A stretch of 64,000 bases of DNA from Mesaphorura yosii (Eukaryota > Arthropoda > Collembola > Poduromorpha > Tullbergiidae): positions 62,001-126,000 of the forward strand of contig WIXG01000025.1 of assembly GCA_009869945.1 (NCBI GenBank), given 5' to 3'. The translations under genes and the position numbers were made by a program. Positions 53,601 to 64,000 of the stretch are shown piece after piece (within the stretch, counting starts at the first letter, position 1; every line of letters begins with the position of its first letter). Under the pieces are notes generated by a model, which did not search any database, had not been told where the DNA came from, and worked only from the letters and a program-made list of their open reading frames with translations.

Positions 53601-54265
53601 TGCCCATGCAGCACACTGAAAATGGGTACAAGCCGACTGCAAGGAAAAATAGGTTTTATTGGAAATGTGAATGTGGTTATGCTAGTCGCAATCACTAAGC
53701 AGATTCATACCTTTATACCATCCGGCGTTTGTCTCTTTTCGGTGGTTCCCAGTTCCGAATGTAAGGCACCAATGTTGAATAACACACAAGACATCTCGAA
53801 TTCAATGTCCGACCACCCATGCACTTGGTCAGAGTACACATCAAACCTAAAAAGTAAAAGTGGTTGGAAAAGTTATGCTAGGCTTTCAAGGCTGATCGAT
53901 TCCACGACTTACCATGAGAAGGCTAAAGCGATCGGACTCCCTTCATGTAATGGGAATCGACTTTTCAGGAAGTTTAATTGACAAAAATACTTCTTTAACG
54001 TTGCACAGCCTGTGAAGTCTTTTGATACACGCGTTGCAGTGGCCCTCAGCGACTCTAATTCATTGATTTCCCCATTGTAGGTGTCCGGGTTCTCATTATA
54101 ATGATCAGAGATGAACTGAAATAAATAATTTATCAAGGATAGCCTAATGACAATAATCGATTGCAGTCTTACTGCTCTCAATCGTGGTCTGAATTTGGGA
54201 GTATCAGCACTTCTCTTCATGGGGAAGCTCAGCATTGGGATTCGTGGCACACCCTCCATTGCCAT
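47649..54265 (-). CDS. mop: HD-PTP/Myopic (BRO1-domain, non-receptor type 23 tyrosine phosphatase family)
   Basis: Seventeen exons, 5' to 3' on the minus strand: 54265-54173, 54115-53913, 53846-53711, 53636-53340, 53271-53095, 53017-52773, 52548-52416, 52340-52206, 52118-51887, 51811-51612, 51533-49680, 49520-49260, 49183-48911, 48845-48661, 48586-48391, 48319-48211, 48133-47649; 1737 aa. ESCRT-associated endosomal sorting factor. BRO1 domain at about residues 1-385 (THFQCAAWAF, LGQAQECILEKS, GPDIFGRLVPMEAHEASSMY). A helical V/coiled-coil region follows to about 740 (RESIQKDDIT). Residues 740-1235 are Pro/Gln/Tyr-rich with a PTAP motif (962-965), as used to bind TSG101. The PTP domain (about 1323-1576) has KDDYINAS and ATQAPLP. 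Its P-loop reads HCLPGVGKTG, with Lys1515 in place of the catalytic Arg. The extreme C-terminus, DPLSSLDPLW, matches the family's conserved end. ATG 54265 is chosen by alignment to the BRO1 start; an in-frame ATG lies at 54322. Confidence 0.93.
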
Positions 54266-55295
54266 TGTACGGATTAGAAGATTAGAACGCGATAGGATTC
54301 CGTCGACCTTAAATAACAGCATTTATGCAATGCGATCATTTGTTCAACTTAAGACGATGGATTACCTACGTTCGATTTCGATGATAGTAATTTCAAATGC
54401 TTACCAATGTTAACTTCCAAATTATAAATAACGACGAATTAAAGATTGTATCTTCAGTATTCAGTAGTGAGAGCTTAATTAATTAGTATGACAGTCACAG
54501 TATACAGTATAGTATTTCAATCGTGCCCTTTTAATTTAATAATTCGATTCTGTTGGCCGCCAGTTCAAATTTTCAAAGTTCAATATAATATGATGGTTAA
54601 AGTTATTTGGAAAAAAATTATTTTGTCCAGCCTTTCGACGGACAAGAGTTAATTGGTTAATTCACAGCCAAAGGAGAGGCTACGACTAAACTTACTTTAC
54701 TGCACTGCACTGTGAATGTTTGCTGCTGATGAGTCAATGTCATCAACTTTATACCAACATTGCGCAACGAAGATTTACACATTACACGTCAATTCGTTCA
54801 ACTTTCTGTTTCAGTCTCAATGAACCCAGCGATCATGCTCGCTCGCAGCTCAGTGCAACTGCAGTTAAGGCAGAGCCCAAGAACAAGAAAGCAGTCACCG
54901 CTTCAAATGAACGGTCGCACAACGACAACAAATGGAAAAGGATGATTATTGCTAGAATTAAAACTTATGAAATAGTCATTTCTAGAAGCGATTCGCGAGA
55001 TTTTTTGACTTTCATGAAATCCTAGCGCCTGGGAAGTAACTGGACCAGCCTGATGAGTGGAAGCCTCAATTCCGGTCACTCTCAGCGCCGATTTTATGGT
55101 TTTTAACAGCTGCTTTCTCTCGTTTTTAAAGCGGTGGGACTTTTATTGGAAAATTCGGTACACGCACATTCTGATACGTTTTGTATTCACGGTGATTAGT
55201 CAGTTCTCTGCAGAAGGCTCGTCAATCAGTCATTGGACGATTGAATGCGCGTAAAGACCTTGTGTCTACAAACTCGCTAAGGATTCGATCCCCCA
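54266..55295. other. Spacer upstream of HD-PTP
   Basis: Probable HD-PTP promoter and 5' UTR, plus the 3' end of the next minus-strand gene (AATAAA on the minus strand at 55147-55142). Plus-strand frames here have no motifs and are not accepted. Confidence 0.45.
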
Positions 55296-56710
55296 CTAAG
55301 CAATCAAATATATACCAATGCAACCGAAGAGTACTGTCACAACGTTCCCAATTGTCGGTCCATTCTGTGCAGGCGCGTGTGAGTAGTCGGGATTCTCCCA
55401 TCTTCTCTGAAACCTGAGTCCTGACGGAGGATTTCCGTGATTGAAGGCTGAACCGTAATAACTACTTCCTCCATATTCTCCTTGTCCAACTCCGGCGGCA
55501 ACTCCTGGGTGGTAATCAGCTTGTGTGTGTTGAGCGTGTCCAAATTTGTGTGGTGGCATCCGTTGATCATCAGTAGGTAGCTGACGGTCGAATCCAGCTG
55601 CAATCTGCCGGTTTCGTTCAGCTTCTTCCTGTTCTTGCAGCTGGAGCTGTTGTTGTTGTGTCAGGATGCTCTGGTACTGCTGATTCAGTCGTTCTGTTTC
55701 AGCAGCTTGAAGCCGAGCCTTCTCTGCTTCGTACTGCTCCTCCAGCTCTAATTGCTTCTTCAAGTTGACCTCAGCCAGTCTCTGCGCATTGTAACCGACA
55801 TTCTCGTTGATCTCTTTCTCGTGCCGACGCTGGTCGTCGGCGTCCAAAGACGATGATCCAAATAGAAACAAGTCTTCACCTATGCGCACACGGGCAAATA
55901 AAATCAGAAATCAATGCAAAATTTCAAACTTAGAAAGTTGGCCATTTCTTCCTTAAAAGTTAGTGAATGATCAAAGTGGCTTTGGCTTGACAGGGACTTT
56001 GATGCTGCTTACACAACACTTACCTGATTTGTCGTTTGTGTACGATTGCAAGGCCGCGGCGAGTTTAGTTAACTTGTCTGCACATACATTATATACATTT
56101 ATCAGATTTCTGCCTCAAAGTGTTCGAGAAACAGAAGTTCATACTATCCAGCTCCTTTTGCTTCAGATTTGAACCACCGTGTTGAAGTTGTGATGAAGTT
56201 TTGAAATTGGACGGCTTTGACTGATAGGAAGTGGAGGCAGCGGGACTCGGGCCCGGAGCTGGTACCGCGAAGTGTCCTGCTGCTACACATACACAAAAGG
56301 AGGTACGGCTTCATTGGCTCATGCAGTCATCATTGTCATTCATTTCTTACTGCTAGTTCGGATTATGCACTGACCTTGAAGTCCTGGGCGTGTCTGTCCC
56401 GCCGAATTGTGCTGTGACTGTTGCGGCCGTTGCTGCTGTGCCGGGCGCTGTTGTGTCGCTGGTTTTTGGTACGACTGAGCTTGGGTCTGTCCGAAATTTT
56501 CAAGCACAGAAGCCGGAATTTCCTCTGAAATAAAATTGGGTGTGACGTAAGACTTAGTTATCTTCATGTGTTTTTCAGTTTTGTAACATGGCTGTGAGTG
56601 AGCGACTCACCACCTTCCTCATAAAATAGGAAATCTCCCCAACTGGGTGAATGGAGGCCGATAAAAAGTATTAGCGCGATAATCGACGGGAGATTTAATC
56701 GAAAATCCAT
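55296..56710 (-). CDS. Secreted or membrane-anchored Gln-rich coiled-coil protein, unrecognised
   Basis: Exons 56710-56611, 56524-56375, 55879-55296 on the minus strand; 277 aa. Residues 1-25 form a signal peptide ending SPSWG, and the mature start is DFLFYEEG. Then come EEIPASVLENFG, a Gln/Pro-rich segment, a second EDLFLFG-like acidic/aromatic patch, and a strongly charged Gln/Glu coiled coil (about residues 100-175, QLELEEQYEAEKARLQAAE). A Gly/Tyr/His-rich tail follows. The last 16 residues are hydrophobic (NVVTVLFGCIGIYLIA) and preceded by Asn-Gly, which fits either a GPI-attachment signal or a short membrane anchor. I do not recognise the family. The upstream unit at 57373-57722 has homologous first and second exons. 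Poly(A) signal on the minus strand at 55147. Confidence 0.7.
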
Positions 56711-56766
56711 TTGCCATTGAATCATGAATCCAGTTAGAAATTCCTAACTTTATCTTCTTTTATAAT

Positions 56767-56772
56767 TTTATT
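56767..56772 (-). terminator. Possible poly(A) signal between the tandem signal-peptide units
   Basis: AATAAA on the minus strand, downstream of the 57722-57373 unit and about 57 bp upstream of the start codon at 56710. It suggests the two units could be separate transcripts. Confidence 0.3.
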
Positions 56773-57372
56773 GCATTAAAACTTTGTCATTTGAGAACAA
56801 GTTCTGATTGAAATCGGAATCACCGCGTCGGCCCTCCTCGCTTTGAATCACTTTCAAGAAGCATTTGCCTGGCCGTCATTCATTCATATGGCAATTCTTG
56901 ATGCCTCAAGCGAGAGCATGCGAGCAAAATCTTAGACTAGACCAAGGTCCTTCAAGTTATTAAGAGCAGTAGTCCTAAGGAACCTTGAACTAGACTCTAT
57001 TTGAACTTAACATCAAATTTTGATTGAGTTTGGCGATTTCGATTTGGTGCGTACTGGGATGCTGTACCTGTTTCCGAAGGCTTCGCTAGTTTTTAGTCGA
57101 CAGAATTAGTAAAGAATGCGTGTTTCTATGCGTTTCATCAATTACTCACAACCCGGCTGCTGCACATTCGGGCTCTCAATGCTGAGGTGTCCTGGGTGCG
57201 ACGGTGCAGGGAAGGGCTTGGTGGAGGTTGCGTGTGCTGCGGTCCTGTTGGAAAGGCCCTTGATATGACATGATAACGAACAGGGACGCTACAACTCAGT
57301 TTTGTTTCTGTGGCCATGAGATGACAGTTGACCTGGATTGTGTGGAAAAGGCCACTGCGCCGGCGGCTGGAA

Positions 57373-57722
57373 TTAAGGTTGGGTTCGCAAATGCGAGTGC
57401 GGTGGGGGAAATGGCTGACCTCTGGTGTGAATATGATGCTCGATATTCACATTTTCCAATTCCTGCATGCTTTTGCGCCCAGTTCCGCTTCCGAAATGGT
57501 GCGTCATGACTTCCTGTGGAATCTCCTCTGTGGTATAGATTCATGCTTTCAGTTTCGTTGATATAAATTCCAAAATATCCAAGACGAATGTATCAAAATA
57601 GTTTACCCACCACCTTCTTCATAGAATAAGAAATTTGCTCCAGTGTGCGGTGAGAATATTGCCATCAGGAAAAGAAGGATGTCAAATGGTTTGGACTTCT
57701 TGTGATGAAATGGATAATGCAT
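57373..57722 (-). CDS. Short secreted paralogue (or alternative first exons) of the 277-aa protein gene
   Basis: Two exons on the minus strand, 57722-57611 and 57527-57373, give 88 aa. Exon 1 encodes a basic N-terminus, a hydrophobic signal core (ILLFLMAIFS) and NFLFYEEG. It ends in the same phase and at the same residues as the first exon of the downstream gene (DFLFYEEG). Exon 2 begins EEIPQEVM, matching EEIPASVL there, then runs into a Pro/His-rich segment and stops at TAA 57375-57373. The same frame looks coding beyond the TAA (Pro/His-rich, to about 57170) but carries a second stop (TAG). So this may be a short secreted peptide gene, a decaying paralogue, or an alternative 5' end of the downstream gene. 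I could not build a join to the downstream exons that is clearly right. Confidence 0.45.
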
Positions 57723-58055
57723 AGTTAATCAAAGAATTCAAAGAATAATGACCCTCTTTCTTGAAAAAAACTCCTGCTGGAGAGTGTGGGAAGACGTGTA
57801 AAAATGAAGTTTGAATTTTTAACGTAGTTTAGAACAGGGAATCAGCGAACTTTACTTTCGCGCAGCAACAGCTACAAATTTAACAAAGAATTACTCGATG
57901 CTTTCAAATGCATGGAATTTAAATCAAAATGATCAGTTTCTGTTTAATCGCAGATCTGAACAATGTATTCAGGTTGAGCCTGTTTATAACATCTTGAGTC
58001 TGAATAATTAAACAATGAAGAAGCAACGAACTGCAAATTGTCTCCGTCTTGTCAA
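57723..58055. other. Spacer between the acylaminoacyl-peptidase gene and the short secreted unit
   Basis: Presumably holds the 3' UTR of the peptidase gene and the promoter of the 57722 unit, both on the minus strand. I see no further gene. Confidence 0.45.
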
Positions 58056-60844
58056 TTATTTTGTCACACTTTTCAGAGATGTAAAATACCACGTCAAAGA
58101 ATGCATAAAGCTATCAAATCTCACAGGCACTTTTCTCAAAGAGTGGGTGTCCGGATAGACGCGAACTCTAAATTAAGGAATTGAGACAAACTTAATTGGT
58201 TTTTGGTTTGTACTGATAAGGACGCCCGACGTTTGTACACTTACTCGGTTGTCTTATTTGCAGCCCTTAAAGCTCTGTAGTAAGCCAAACCCTGACTCAT
58301 AGGCACACGAAGGTCTTCCGATCCCAGCAGAATCAACACCGGGGCTTTAACTTTGGCGACGTTATGAATGGGCGAGCAATTCATGAATTTTTCCGCATCT
58401 TCAATTTTGTGGATGATTGGGGTCACATGCTTATCCAAATCCACTCCAACTTCCACGAATCCCCTGAATTAAAGCGCAAAGACATTTGTTGAAACTGACA
58501 ATAAACACATTGGTGTTCTGCGTCTGTACGCAGGAATGTGCTGTCCTAACCAATCAGTGATATCCGACACCGAAGTCAGTGCCAACACATCGGTCACAGG
58601 ATTCCTCAGCACAGCAGCTCTGTAGGAGTTCTATAAAGTAAAGAACAATATACACAATTTTCCCGAAAATGTCGCGTCGCGCAGCGCCTTGACATTTAGA
58701 AACTCACTGGATATTGTGCGACAAGATGAGCTCCAAGAAATCCACCTAATGAGAAAACGTATTATTTTAAGCCCTCAACTTCAACCACACACGGTAATAA
58801 CTTACTATGTGATCCGCCAAAAATGAAGACTTTTCTCGGGTCAATTGCTTTCTCGACAGCAAGCAAATTCTCCAGAATTGCTTGGCAATCTGTAACATCG
58901 GCGTCACCTATTTTTCCAAGCAGATGCTCTGTAACATCTTGCTTGCCTCCAGTGCTCCCAATAAAATTAACAGCCAGCACTCCAACTCCCAACTTGAGAA
59001 ACATGGACATTTCGACAGAGAACTCGTCTAAAATGACGCTATGTGGGCCTCCGTGTATCCACACAAGAAGCGGGACAGTTTGCGGCTTGGCACTTTCAGT
59101 AGTTGGGCCATAGTAGAAGGAATTTGGCGTTGCGCTTCCCTGGACAATGTGTGACTTCAGCGGGAAAGGAAGTACAGACTTCGACTGGTTCAAAGGCCAC
59201 ATTTTTGTCAATTCGTGGTCTATAAGAATTAGCGAGTGTGGCTGCGCTAACCGACTTTCATATCCAAGTACGAAATTCTGCCCAATTGAGAGCACGCTTG
59301 AAATTCCTTTCATAATTTTCGGCTCCGCTGACAGATTTCCTGCAATTTCGATTTCTTGCTAAGTATTTCAGTACACCATCTCATTTTTATATAAATCGTA
59401 AACCTACCATCTTTCATTTCAAAAACCAAAAGCACTGAAGTGACATCGTTGGCAGTTGTCACCAACAATTTTGAGCTGTCAAGCGTCCAACAATTGAGAG
59501 GGAACCCATTATAAATTGGCACTTGATTGCTTGGATTGTGTTCATATACAGTTATTGGCGACATGTTAGAAAAATTCATTCCGACGATTTTTCTCGACAT
59601 GTCATGAGGTCCCAAAACTTTTCTTTCTTGCCAGACGATAAACTCTCCGTTCGGCGAAATTCTTGGTGATATCGATGCAATTCCAGTTTCATTCAAGTAT
59701 TCTGCAAAGACACCGGAGGAGTAAAACCACACTTGGACACCATGGTTGATGTTGATAATCGATAGTAAATAGATGCACAACTTACTGAAGTTGGACCCAT
59801 CAATTCCAATTTGAAATATGCGACTTTCTCTATTTGAGCAAAACACAAGTCCTAATCTCCATTGAACATTCGTGTAAGAAACTCCGACTAGGGTCGAAGC
59901 ATCCTTCCATTGCAAGTCGCTTGGAAATGCTTTGTCAGGCAACTCGATAATGTTGAATTTATCAGTGGCAACATCAAGAACCACAATGACAGATTCGTAG
60001 CAATTGTTCAGAGTTTCACCCCACGACTGACGGAATGCGTATTCTTCGCCCTGAATAAAGCGATTTCTTAATAAATGCGTTTAAAGCCTGGGAAAGCCAA
60101 GTGTGTAGAACTCTCAAACCTTCGCAATGCTGTCGTCTTTCTTGCCGTCATCATTTTGCGATCCTGGGGTTATGAAAAACGGCTTGGCTTTTGGCAGCTT
60201 TTTCTCGGCGAGATAAATTAGCTTTGACTCATCCTTGCTCCAGGCCATAGTGCATCCAAATCCTGCATAACGATAAAAAAATTAAACATTTCTTAATAAT
60301 CAGGTGTGGTTTTGGTTTGACGAACCAGTGGTGTAAACTGTTTTGTGTAGGTCTAACTCCTTCAAATCATAAGTCTTGACTAAAGAATGTTGGTCGTAGA
60401 TTTGCAGGAACTCTTGAGCTCCATTCCCGTCTGCAGAACCAGTCGCGGCATCTTGTCCGCCAATAACAACTGCTCTTTTGAGCCCAGAAGTAGAGAAACA
60501 GGAGACTTTCCTACAACCAACGAGACAAGAAATGGCATGATGGCAAATGTAAAATATTCAAGCATGGAGCAGGCTTACTTGTTCAGTTGAACAGGACATG
60601 ATATGTACACGATCGGTGTTTTTCCATCCAGACTTTTCTTCAGCACCACTAAATTTTTGGCAATTGTAGTGCGATCTTTCCTGGTAATATCGTCAACTGT
60701 CCATTCGCTGTAGATGTTCAGTACATTTTCATCTTCAGAGACCAATTTCGCTGCGGAAATGACCGGCGTCTTTAGCAAATCCGTGTAAATTCTTGCCAAT
60801 CTGTCTTGGTCAAGCGGATCATTGATGGTGTAAGCGGAATCCAT
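58056..60844 (-). CDS. APEH: Acylaminoacyl-peptidase (acylamino-acid-releasing enzyme, S9C)
   Basis: Ten exons, minus strand: 60844-60579, 60510-60326, 60262-60120, 60050-59786, 59701-59408, 59354-58806, 58745-58708, 58630-58551, 58463-58245, 58167-58056; 716 aa, close to the family's usual length. This cytosolic prolyl-oligopeptidase-family enzyme removes N-acylated amino acids from peptides. The N-terminal half (to about residue 450) is a divergent beta-propeller; the C-terminal half is an alpha/beta hydrolase. Landmarks are LLVWIHGGPHS (oxyanion region) and NFIGSTGGKQ. The nucleophile motif is FGGSHSGF (catalytic Ser566), with the Asp in GSEDLRVP (Asp657) and the His in YPDTHSL (His688). 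The motif is normally GGSHGG; here an exon junction makes the fifth residue Ser. No signal peptide, as expected. It shares a head-to-head promoter interval with the small gene at 61215. Confidence 0.9.
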
Positions 60845-61214
60845 CTTAGATTACTTGCACCTGAATTGAATATTTGACTTTCCACTAAATCTATAGAATA
60901 ATCTGCAAATCAGTTAAGTGTGATTTTCTGAATTGCTGTTGAGTTGAACGAGTACAAAGATTTGTTAACTAGTTCCAGAATTTTTACGTCCCCCCAGACG
61001 GCAGCAAGCCTAGAACAGGACACCGTTTCTGTGTACCACAGCAGATTCTTCTATGCAATTAATGCTAATCCCACAACCGGTAATATTATCGTAAACTTGA
61101 AAGCCTCACCTATTCGTGTACAAATTGGTCTCTTGTTCAGAATTTGAATTTACAAAATCCAGTTCCAGTGTGAGGGTGAGAAAGTTTCATTACGCGTCAT
61201 CTCATGTCACCCCG
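60845..61214. promoter_or_regulatory. Putative bidirectional promoter interval
   Basis: 370 bp separate the start codon of the acylaminoacyl-peptidase (minus strand) from that of the small plus-strand gene. No TATA box is evident. Shared regulation is inferred from geometry only. Confidence 0.35.
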
Positions 61215-61559
61215 ATGCAATCTATTGCCTTCCACAATCATGCCGGACTTTCTCTTGTGATAGTTAGGTCGTCTTTAAGGAATTTAGCAACAATTTTCTA
61301 TCGGCATAATAAACATGATCCTGCTGCAAACGGAATTGGGCCCGGAAAATGGTTGCGATTTGAGCCTGGGTGGTTTTATGGAAAGAAACTACGGATTCCA
61401 AAACTGCATCTGGCAATTCCTGGCTGGGCTATACTTCCACTTGCAATAGTTGGGTATTGGGGGACAAAGCTACGTCCGTGCGCATTCTTTTGTAAATTCT
61501 GCAGGAAATCTTCAGACAAGCGACGAGATCATTCCCAAATTCAGACTGATTTAACCTGA
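61215..61559 (+). CDS. Small single-pass membrane protein, unrecognised
   Basis: A single-exon frame of 114 aa from ATG 61215 to TGA. The first 34 residues have Arg, Lys and His and no acidic residue (SLVIVRSSLRNLATIFYRHNK), like a mitochondrial presequence. A Gly/Trp-rich segment (GPGKWLRFEPGWFYGKK) and one hydrophobic span (LAIPGWAILPLAIVGYW) follow. A basic tail with two Cys-x-x-Cys-like cysteines (CAFFCKFCRK) ends the protein. The frame stays open upstream to about 61116 without another ATG. An overlapping ATG at 61204 opens an 18-codon frame that could act as an upstream ORF. A small organelle membrane protein is a guess from composition. Confidence 0.5.
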   Translation: MQSIAFHNHAGLSLVIVRSSLRNLATIFYRHNKHDPAANGIGPGKWLRFEPGWFYGKKLRIPKLHLAIPGWAILPLAIVGYWGTKLRPCAFFCKFCRKSSDKRRDHSQIQTDLT

Positions 61560-62209
61560 GATTGCATTTGCGGCTTATTTACGGAGTGGACCAAAAAGTT
61601 TACTTAGTGCATTCGTTAAAGTGCGATTCCAGGTGCGAGACCACGAAAGCCGTAAGGTCTCATATTATACGGACTAGAAATTGGTGATTGACAATAACTA
61701 ACAGTGCAATGATTATGATTATGAAATGATGCGATATAAAATGCAATTATAACATCGGGCATTGTTGATGTTTTTAGTCCACTGCGCATTCAAACTCAAA
61801 TTGGCAAGGATAAGGAGCTGTAAGCCAGAGCCAGCACCACCACATCACATGTCGACTTCTCCGTTCATCTTTTACTGAATTTCCGCCTCTACTCGAACCC
61901 GTACTCGTAGCTTTTCTATGTCTGCCTGAATTTAGTGCATTGCGTTGCGTTGATTGAGCGTGTTGTGGTTGTACTTGTACTTTGGTGATGTTGGTCTGCT
62001 GCTGCTGCACAGAATGGTGTGGAATAGAAGAAGCTCCTTTTTTCTTATTCGTCCATTCTTTCCCATTTTATTATCTGAGTGAAAGTAAAGTGGTGAATAC
62101 TTTGGTAAATTGCAGAACTATCATCATCATCGGCTCGGCGGTCGTCAGCTGAATCACAATAATATTTACATATTATTTTAGGCTCTTGTATTTTGATATT
62201 TTTTGAAAT
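61560..62209. other. Region upstream of the HMG-box gene
   Basis: Probably contains the promoter and 5' UTR of the HMG-box gene. A 78-codon minus-strand frame (61774-62010) has low-complexity Gln-rich composition but no splice partners and is not accepted. The region is AT-rich towards 62170. Confidence 0.4.
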
Positions 62210-64000
62210 ATGAGTACCACCATTTATAATAATAGCAGTCCGAGTAGTAATACAGATCCTATTAACCATAATCACAATAATAATAATATTAGTGGCAACA
62301 GCGGAGTCCACTTCAGTTCCGAAGATGAGTATGACGGTCAGAGAATTCTCGCCGGGGAGGAAGAAGTCGTGACCAGCAATTCAGTTGACATCGAGAATGA
62401 TGTCGACGAGCAGCATTATAATAATGTGTATCAGGAGGAAGAAGTAGAAACTGAAACAACAGTGGGTGATTACACGATTAGTAATAATAGTCATGATACG
62501 AGCACCGAATCTGAAGTGGGGATACCGGCAAATAATCAATATCATGGATACAATAATGAACAAGTTGCGAATGATATTGGTAAGTTGTGGGCTTAAAATG
62601 TTGAATCTGGAGTACTGGAATAATTGTAGTTGGAAGTCAATGAATGAATTTTGTCCTGCCAAAGCAGCTAGTTTAATTATTTAAGGCACAACATCTTAAC
62701 TAAACCGATGCATTTTTTAAATATAGGAATCTCAAGGGCTGGACGTGTTCGAAAGAAAAATACCTTGCTTGCTGGGTATGAGTTTGACACTTCGGACACG
62801 ACACCGTCCTCCAGAAAGTACAAAAATGAATTTAGGAAGCAGAAAAGGCCAGGAAGTGTAAGTGCTGCGAAACAGAACGAATACCAGATAACTAGAAACA
62901 CATAATAGCAAAAATACTAATGTGAGATTTTTGAACAATTATACAGCTATCGCCAGACATTTTAAATCCACCACCCAAGAAGAAGAGAGGAAGAGGGCGG
63001 CCACGAAAATCACATCCAACATATACAGAGGAAAATGTTGTCACTGATGGAATTGTACAAGATCCATATTTCGATGGGGATGTTGATCCTGACCTAGAAA
63101 TTGACTTAGCTACCGAATTTCAGGAAGCTGATTTAACGGATTTGGCAGCGGTAAGAAAATCTCAAAGTCTGTCGTTAGAACCAAGTAATACACAACACAT
63201 TTGTTCATGATTTCATGAATCGTCCAAGATTGCTTAGGACCTTGTAATTACCCATGTTCAATGCAATTTTAGATAGAAAGAATAAGCAAATTTCTGAAAC
63301 CGCATTGTTATGGCGAGAATTACGACGTACAACATATTTGTTTTAATTTGACAGGAGGAAATAATAGGCGACGCCGACGGGCTGGATTCGGAAGACCCAG
63401 CTCAGGGTATTGTCCTAAATTCGACTCCACGTATGAAGTCCCAGGCGGAATCAGCTTATATGATGGAGAAAACACTAAATCATCGGAGATCGACGAATCA
63501 CAATACGACGTCCAGTTCTTCTTACATAGGTTCATCTGCATCGGCTTACGGAGCGGAACACAAGTTTAAATTACCAAAGAAAGAAAGGCCAGACGGGGTA
63601 AGTTCAAGTTCGGCCTAAACCCTTCGGAAAAGCGTTTAAACTATGCTAAGACTTGTGCGTTTCTAATTAAAATAAACTCTTTTAGCATAAGCGAGTGACT
63701 GGATACATCCTTTGGGCTCAAGAGCAGAAGAAGAATTTCTACCAGAAATACCCACATATGGACTTCAACGTACAATCCACGAAATTAGCTGAAAAGTGGA
63801 ACACATTGTCAGCTAATCAGAAGAAACTGTGGAAAAACAAAGCAAGTAAAACCATGAAGGGTGGAGCTGGCGACAATATCAAGAACTCGGCCAAGATCAT
63901 ACCGAAGAAACCACCTGGCAAACGAGGACGAAAAAGTAAACTTGAATTATTAGCAATTGCGGCTGCCAAGAATGCTAGTCCTGTTCCAGTTCCTCCTGCG
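62210..64000 (+). CDS. HMG-box and AT-hook nuclear protein (3' end outside the window)
   Basis: Exons 62210-62579, 62727-62857, 62947-63150, 63355-63597 and 63686 to the window edge; at least 421 aa. Residues 1-120 are an Asn/Ser/Asp/Glu-rich disordered region. A basic stretch follows, then an AT-hook (KKKRGRGRPRK, residues 178-188), an acidic segment (DGDVDPDLEIDL) and a Ser-rich linker. One HMG box begins at residue 317 (HKRVTGYILWAQEQKKNFYQ) with the box core Trp-Lys-x-Leu pattern (KLAEKWNTLSANQKKLWKNKA). A second basic motif (GKRGRKSK) lies near the edge. It should bind DNA in the nucleus, probably as a chromatin factor. The arrangement resembles HMGXB4-type proteins, but I cannot assign the orthologue. 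ATG 62210 follows an AT-rich leader and gives an open frame with good splice sites. Confidence 0.82.

Noticed and set aside
54720..55025. 101-codon plus-strand frame between two minus-strand genes
   Set aside because: No domain, biased Lys/Ser/Arg content and an overlapping frame in another phase. It sits in the HD-PTP upstream interval.
61774..62010. Minus-strand 78-codon Gln-rich frame ending in a Trp/Cys-rich tail
   Set aside because: No ATG start of its own (it opens at a non-ATG codon) and no acceptor-linked upstream exon. It lies in the probable 5' region of the HMG-box gene.

Overview
This is nuclear DNA from an invertebrate animal, most likely an arthropod (a pancrustacean such as a hexapod, springtail or crustacean). 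The genes are split by GT-AG introns, mostly 50-110 bp. One gene encodes an allatotropin/orexin-type receptor, and there is a large tandem array of secreted S1 trypsin-like proteases. No bacterial operons, CRISPR array, convincing tRNA or intact mobile element was seen. All exon models were joined by hand from splice sites and reading-frame continuity. Every multi-exon model given as a full CDS sums to a whole number of codons.

Layout. (1) 1-6476: non-coding upstream DNA. (2) 6477-28501 (+): an allatotropin-receptor-like GPCR spread over about 22 kb by introns of 9.5, 3.4 and 6.1 kb. It has two duplicated alternative last coding exons. A small degenerate coding-like unit lies inside its fourth intron. 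(3) 30362-45926 (+): seven head-to-tail S1-family genes, here SP1 to SP7. Genes 1, 3, 5 and 7 keep the catalytic triad. Genes 2, 4 and 6 have each lost an essential part by a different lesion (His to Asn; oxyanion-loop changes with no activation site; Ser to Ala). All seven share a Cys-x-Cys-Gly junction and a C-terminal Trp-Cys. (4) 46380-47534 (+): a two-EF-hand protein, tail-to-tail with (5) 47649-54265 (-): the Myopic/HD-PTP orthologue (BRO1 domain, coiled coil, Pro/Gln-rich region, PTP domain), whose PTP domain looks catalytically dead. (6) 55296-57722 (-): two tandem units with related signal-peptide exons, one encoding a 277-aa secreted or membrane-anchored coiled-coil protein and the other a short 88-aa product. 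(7) 58056-60844 (-): an acylaminoacyl-peptidase, head-to-head with (8) 61215-61559 (+): a small orphan single-membrane-segment protein. (9) 62210 to the window end (+): an HMG-box/AT-hook nuclear protein, cut by the window edge.

Functionally the regions are independent. There is a neuropeptide receptor, an extracellular protease and pseudoprotease family probably built by local duplication, and housekeeping genes (ESCRT-linked HD-PTP, peptide hydrolase, chromatin protein). The most interesting material is the alternation of active and inactive proteases, the receptor's duplicated C-tail exons and the HD-PTP pseudophosphatase.
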